Assembly (NCBI RefSeq): GCF_047238305.1
Contig: NZ_JBDFMO010000001.1
Location: 558,001 to 622,000 of the forward strand
Length of the DNA stretch: 64,000 nucleotides
Source: Ferdinandcohnia sp047238305
GTDB taxonomy: Bacteria > Bacillota > Bacilli > Bacillales > Bacillaceae_L
Direction: 5' to 3'
Of the stretch, positions 60,860 through 64,000 are shown piece after piece. The notes beneath the pieces were generated by a model, which was not told the origin of the DNA, ran no database searches, and saw only the letters and a program-made list of their open reading frames with translations. How positions within the stretch are numbered: the stretch's first letter is position 1; every line of letters begins with the position of its first letter. The position numbers and the translations under genes were made by a program.

Positions 60860-60872
60860 GTTAATTCGCTCC

Positions 60873-61457
60873 TTACTGTAGATTCCCGCTCTTCGCTGTT
60901 ACAAGAGATTGCAGGATTTGCGGATAAAATTCATGTTCGATTTCATGTACTTTTTCTTCGATGCTTTCTAACGTATCTCCTGGTTCGATTGCTAGTTCCC
61001 GCTGTGCAATGATTGGCCCCGTATCCATGCCCTCATCGACATAATGAATCGTAACGCCAGTCGTGTTGACACCTGCTTGATAAGCCTGACCAATCGCATC
61101 TTTACCCGGAAATGCAGGCAGTAATGACGGATGGATGTTCACGATTTTATTACGATACGCCTGTAAAAGTGTATCCCCAATTAATCTCATATATCCAGCT
61201 AACACTATTAATTCTACATTTTTCGCACGCAGTTTTTCTACAATTTCTGCTTCAAATAATGATTTTTGTGGATATTCTTTTGGTGAAAAAACAAAAGTCT
61301 CCACCCATTCCTTTGAGGCCCGCTCAATCACCTTTGCACCCGGCTTATCACAAACTACTAATTCAATTTTGGCTGCAAGCCTTCCTTCCTTAATTGAATT
61401 CACAATCGCTTGAAAATTTGTGCCACTGCCTGATGCAAAAACTGCTATTTTTTTCAT
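60873..61457 (-). CDS. purN: phosphoribosylglycinamide formyltransferase
   Basis: A 194-residue enzyme using 10-formyl-tetrahydrofolate. The PurN signature is complete: FASGSGTNFQAIVNSI (phosphate loop), VLAGYMRLIG, NIHPSLLPAFPG (catalytic Asn-His) and HYVDEGMDTGPIIAQ (catalytic Asp). Its ATG overlaps the purM stop as ATGA. Confidence 0.97.
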   Translation of the reverse strand: MKKIAVFASGSGTNFQAIVNSIKEGRLAAKIELVVCDKPGAKVIERASKEWVETFVFSPKEYPQKSLFEAEIVEKLRAKNVELIVLAGYMRLIGDTLLQAYRNKIVNIHPSLLPAFPGKDAIGQAYQAGVNTTGVTIHYVDEGMDTGPIIAQRELAIEPGDTLESIEEKVHEIEHEFYPQILQSLVTAKSGNLQ

Positions 61458-62494
61458 ACAAGTGCTCCTCCACCAAAGGTTACACCGTTTCCTTCTTTTA
61501 TACGACCAATAATAAATGCCTTTTCTCCTTGCTCTTCAAGAAGCCCAATCACATCCTGTAGAATCTCTTCTTCAACAGCAAGAACCATCCCAATTCCCAT
61601 ATTAAAAATATTAAACATTTCTTTTCGATTAAGGTTACCTGTCTCTTTAAGGAGGTCAAAAATGGGTGGAATTGGCCATGAGCCATAATCTATTTCCGCC
61701 CCCACACCGTCTGGTAGCATCCGAGGAATATTTTCAATAAAACCTCCACCAGTAATATGGGACATTCCCTTAATTTCAAATGTCTCCATTGCTCTTAACA
61801 AGGATTTCACATAAATTTTTGTAGGCTGTAGAAGTTCTTCCCCTAATGGACGACCGATTTCTCCATAGTTTTTCGCAAGATCTAGCCCGCCATCTTCAAG
61901 TAACACCTTACGTACAAGTGAATAGCCGTTACTGTGAATGCCACTGGAGGAAAGACCAATTAAAACATCACCAGGCTTAATAGAAGCTCCTGTTACAAGC
62001 TTTGATTTCTCAGCAACACCTACTGAAAAACCCGCAAGATCATATTCATCCTCACTATACATGCCCGGCATTTCAGCTGTTTCACCGCCAATTAATGCAC
62101 AACCCGCTTGTTCACAGCCATCTGCAATTCCTTTTACAATCTGTTCGATTTTTTCAGGTTTTGCTTTTCCACATGCAATATAATCTAAAAAGTATAAGGG
62201 CTCTGCTCCTTGAACCACAATGTCATTTACACACATTGCAACTGCATCGATTCCAATCGTATCGTGCTTATCCATCATAAAAGCCAACATGAGCTTCGTA
62301 CCAACACCGTCCGTGCCCGAAACTAAAACAGGCTCTTTCACATTGACTTTTGAAAGGTCAAACATACCACCAAAGCTACCAAGTCCACCCATTACTTCAG
62401 GGCGAACTGTTTTTGCGACATGCTTTTTCATTCTGGAAACAGCTTCATAGCCTGCTTCAATATCTACTCCCGCTTGCTTATAAGCATTTGCCAT
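61454..62494 (-). CDS. purM: phosphoribosylformylglycinamidine cyclo-ligase
   Basis: A 346-residue AIR synthetase: MANAYKQAGVDIEAGYEAV start, GGFGGMFDLS-like loop (GGLGSFGGMFDLS), LVSGTDGVGTKLMLAF, VNDIVVQGAEPLYFLDYIACG and GETAEMPGMY. The ATG at 62494 follows AGAGGTG by nine bases; the GTG 12 bases upstream lies in that site. Starts 24 bases after the purF stop. Confidence 0.96.
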   Translation of the reverse strand: MANAYKQAGVDIEAGYEAVSRMKKHVAKTVRPEVMGGLGSFGGMFDLSKVNVKEPVLVSGTDGVGTKLMLAFMMDKHDTIGIDAVAMCVNDIVVQGAEPLYFLDYIACGKAKPEKIEQIVKGIADGCEQAGCALIGGETAEMPGMYSEDEYDLAGFSVGVAEKSKLVTGASIKPGDVLIGLSSSGIHSNGYSLVRKVLLEDGGLDLAKNYGEIGRPLGEELLQPTKIYVKSLLRAMETFEIKGMSHITGGGFIENIPRMLPDGVGAEIDYGSWPIPPIFDLLKETGNLNRKEMFNIFNMGIGMVLAVEEEILQDVIGLLEEQGEKAFIIGRIKEGNGVTFGGGALV

Positions 62495-62518
62495 TGTTTT
62501 GAACACCTCTACCTTCTG

Positions 62519-63937
62519 TTAGCTGAAAACTTTTTCATGTGGTAATACCGTATCTGGGAAGATTTCCGTTGGGTATTTCCCTGTAAAACACGCCATACAT
62601 TGTCCACGCGTTTCGCCTTCAAACGGTCTGCCAATTGCTTTTACTAACCCTTCCGGACTTAGAAACGTTAATGTATCTGCTCCAATCAGTTCACGAATTT
62701 CTTCAACTGAATGTGAAGAAGCAATTAACTCCTCATGTGTTGAGGTATCAATTCCGTAGAAACACGGATTCTTCATTGGCGGTGAACTAATGCAAACATG
62801 CACTTCAGTTGCACCCGCTTCACGAAGCATGGTAACAATTCGTCGACTTGTAGTCCCACGTACAATTGAATCATCAACCATGACTACACGTTTTCCTTCA
62901 ACAACACCTCGAACAGCCGAGAGTTTCATTTTTACCCCTTGTTCACGTAGTGATTGGGAAGGCTTAATAAACGTTCTACCCACATATCGATTTTTAATTA
63001 GACCCAGTTCATACGGAATTCCTGACTGCTCTGCATATCCGATCGCAGCTGAAATACTAGAATCAGGTACTCCAGTTATAACATCGGCTTCAATCGGAGC
63101 TTCAATGGCAAGCTGTTTCCCTAAATTTTTACGAGCGGTATGAACATTGATCCCATTAATATTGCTATCAGGTCGAGAAAAATAAATATATTCCATGCTG
63201 CACATCGCACGATTGGTCACTAATGAAAAACGCTCAGAATGAATGCCTTCATCGTTAATAACGATTAGTTCGCCTGGCTCAACGTCTCTTTCGAATTTTG
63301 CTCCCACAATGTCAAATGCACAAGTTTCTGAAGCTACTACCCAAGCATCGCCAATTCTACCAAGTGATAACGGACGAAGGCCATTTGGATCAAGGGCAAC
63401 TATCATTTTCTTTTCAGTCATAACCAAAAACGCATAGGCCCCTTTTAACATCGTTAATGCATTTTTAACTCGATCTTTGATTTTGGTATAACCGCTTTTT
63501 CTCGTTAAATGAGCGAGAACCTCTGTATCGGAGGTTGTTTGAAAAATACTCCCTTGGTTTTCTAGCTGATGTTTTAAGTCATTGGCATTTACAAGATTTC
63601 CATTATGGGCAATTGCAAGCCCACCGACTTGAGAATTAAAGAGGAGGGGCTGAACATTTTGAATGCCCCCGCCCCCTGCTGTTGCATAACGAACATGCCC
63701 AATCGCAGCTTTTCCTTGTAGTTGTTCAAGCCCGCCATTGCCAAAAACTTCGTTCACAAGGCCTTCCCCTTTTACAATACGAAGCTTTTCACCATTGCTA
63801 ACAACAATCCCGGCCCCCTCTTGACCACGATGCTGTAAGCTGTGTAATCCATAGTACGTAATTTGGGCTGCGTCTGGATGTCCCCAGATCCCAAATACAC
63901 CACATTCCTCGTTTAGGCCTTTGAGTTCAGCAAGCAT
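62519..63937 (-). CDS. purF: amidophosphoribosyltransferase
   Basis: A 472-residue enzyme, first committed step of purine synthesis. An 11-residue propeptide MLAELKGLNEE precedes the nucleophile C12 (CGVFGIWGH), as in B. subtilis, where it is cleaved off. The glutaminase part has HRGQEGAGI and AHNGNLVN; the PRPP loop is VVMVDDSIVRGTTSRR; cysteines for the 4Fe-4S cluster are in AMCSMEYIYF and near RGQCMACFTGKYP. The ATG at 63937 follows AAAGGAG and lies inside the purL end (25-base overlap). Confidence 0.97.
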   Translation of the reverse strand: MLAELKGLNEECGVFGIWGHPDAAQITYYGLHSLQHRGQEGAGIVVSNGEKLRIVKGEGLVNEVFGNGGLEQLQGKAAIGHVRYATAGGGGIQNVQPLLFNSQVGGLAIAHNGNLVNANDLKHQLENQGSIFQTTSDTEVLAHLTRKSGYTKIKDRVKNALTMLKGAYAFLVMTEKKMIVALDPNGLRPLSLGRIGDAWVVASETCAFDIVGAKFERDVEPGELIVINDEGIHSERFSLVTNRAMCSMEYIYFSRPDSNINGINVHTARKNLGKQLAIEAPIEADVITGVPDSSISAAIGYAEQSGIPYELGLIKNRYVGRTFIKPSQSLREQGVKMKLSAVRGVVEGKRVVMVDDSIVRGTTSRRIVTMLREAGATEVHVCISSPPMKNPCFYGIDTSTHEELIASSHSVEEIRELIGADTLTFLSPEGLVKAIGRPFEGETRGQCMACFTGKYPTEIFPDTVLPHEKVFS

Positions 63938-64000
63938 GGGATAGCTCCTTTCCAAGTCCGTTTTAATTCATCAACTGGTAGATTCATAATTTTTTTACCA
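63913..64000 (-). CDS. purL: phosphoribosylformylglycinamidine synthase subunit PurL (3' end only)
   Basis: The last 28 codons are visible: GKKIMNLPVDELKRTWKGAI then PCLLNSKA and a TAA at 63913-63915. The LKRTWKGAIPCL ending is that of PurL. The gene overlaps purF by 25 bases in another frame, the same overlap seen in B. subtilis. The rest lies outside the window. Confidence 0.93.
   Translation of the reverse strand, partial: GKKIMNLPVDELKRTWKGAIPCLLNSKA

Overview
The window reads as a low-G+C, Gram-positive chromosome of the family Bacillaceae. The evidence is strong AGGAGG-type ribosome-binding sites, many lipobox lipoproteins, and gene order shared with Bacillus subtilis: the purine operon end (purL-F-M-N-H-D), yerA-like, yerB, yerC, pcrB-pcrA-ligA-camS, a PutP/OpuE symporter, gatCAB, dgkB and rlmCD. 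Genus cannot be settled from the sequence alone. No tRNA, rRNA, CRISPR array or prophage was seen.

Layout. 1-0.35 kb: start of a ba3-type cytochrome oxidase operon (minus strand) behind a class II Fnr/CRP-type promoter. 0.6-3.5 kb: a methyltransferase, then an ECF41 sigma factor co-transcribed with an FAD oxidoreductase from a textbook ECF41 promoter. 3.6-5.3 kb: a 53-bp tandem-repeat array split by an intact IS256-family element with an 8-bp target duplication. 5.4-9 kb: heme o synthase, two small proteins of unknown role, and a GAF-GGDEF diguanylate cyclase under a c-di-GMP-I riboswitch with an intrinsic terminator. 9.1-13 kb: potABCD polyamine importer. 13.3-25.3 kb: two complete oligopeptide/dipeptide ABC importers pointing at each other, with an OsmC-like gene between them. 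25.3-28.2 kb: TetR regulator and MMPL exporter with three matching operators. 28.2-31.4 kb: M20 amidohydrolase and MFS transporter flanked by two copies of a ~163-bp repeat.

31.4-63.9 kb is the conserved backbone, nearly all on the minus strand: rlmCD, dgkB, an ECF sigma/anti-sigma/membrane-protein operon whose sigma gene seems to use a non-AUG start, gatCAB, putP with a 36-residue accessory protein, P5C dehydrogenase, camS-ligA-pcrA-pcrB, yerC, yerB, yerA-like and the purine genes. Short genes recovered here by direct reading include a 53-residue lipoprotein (45864-46025), the symporter accessory protein (44862-44972) and the 3' end of purL.

The main points for follow-up are the riboswitch-controlled cyclase that lacks an I-site, the ECF41 operon and its promoter, the ECF operon with a triplicated membrane protein, three families of unclassified repeats, and an unexplained 200-bp segment after gatB.
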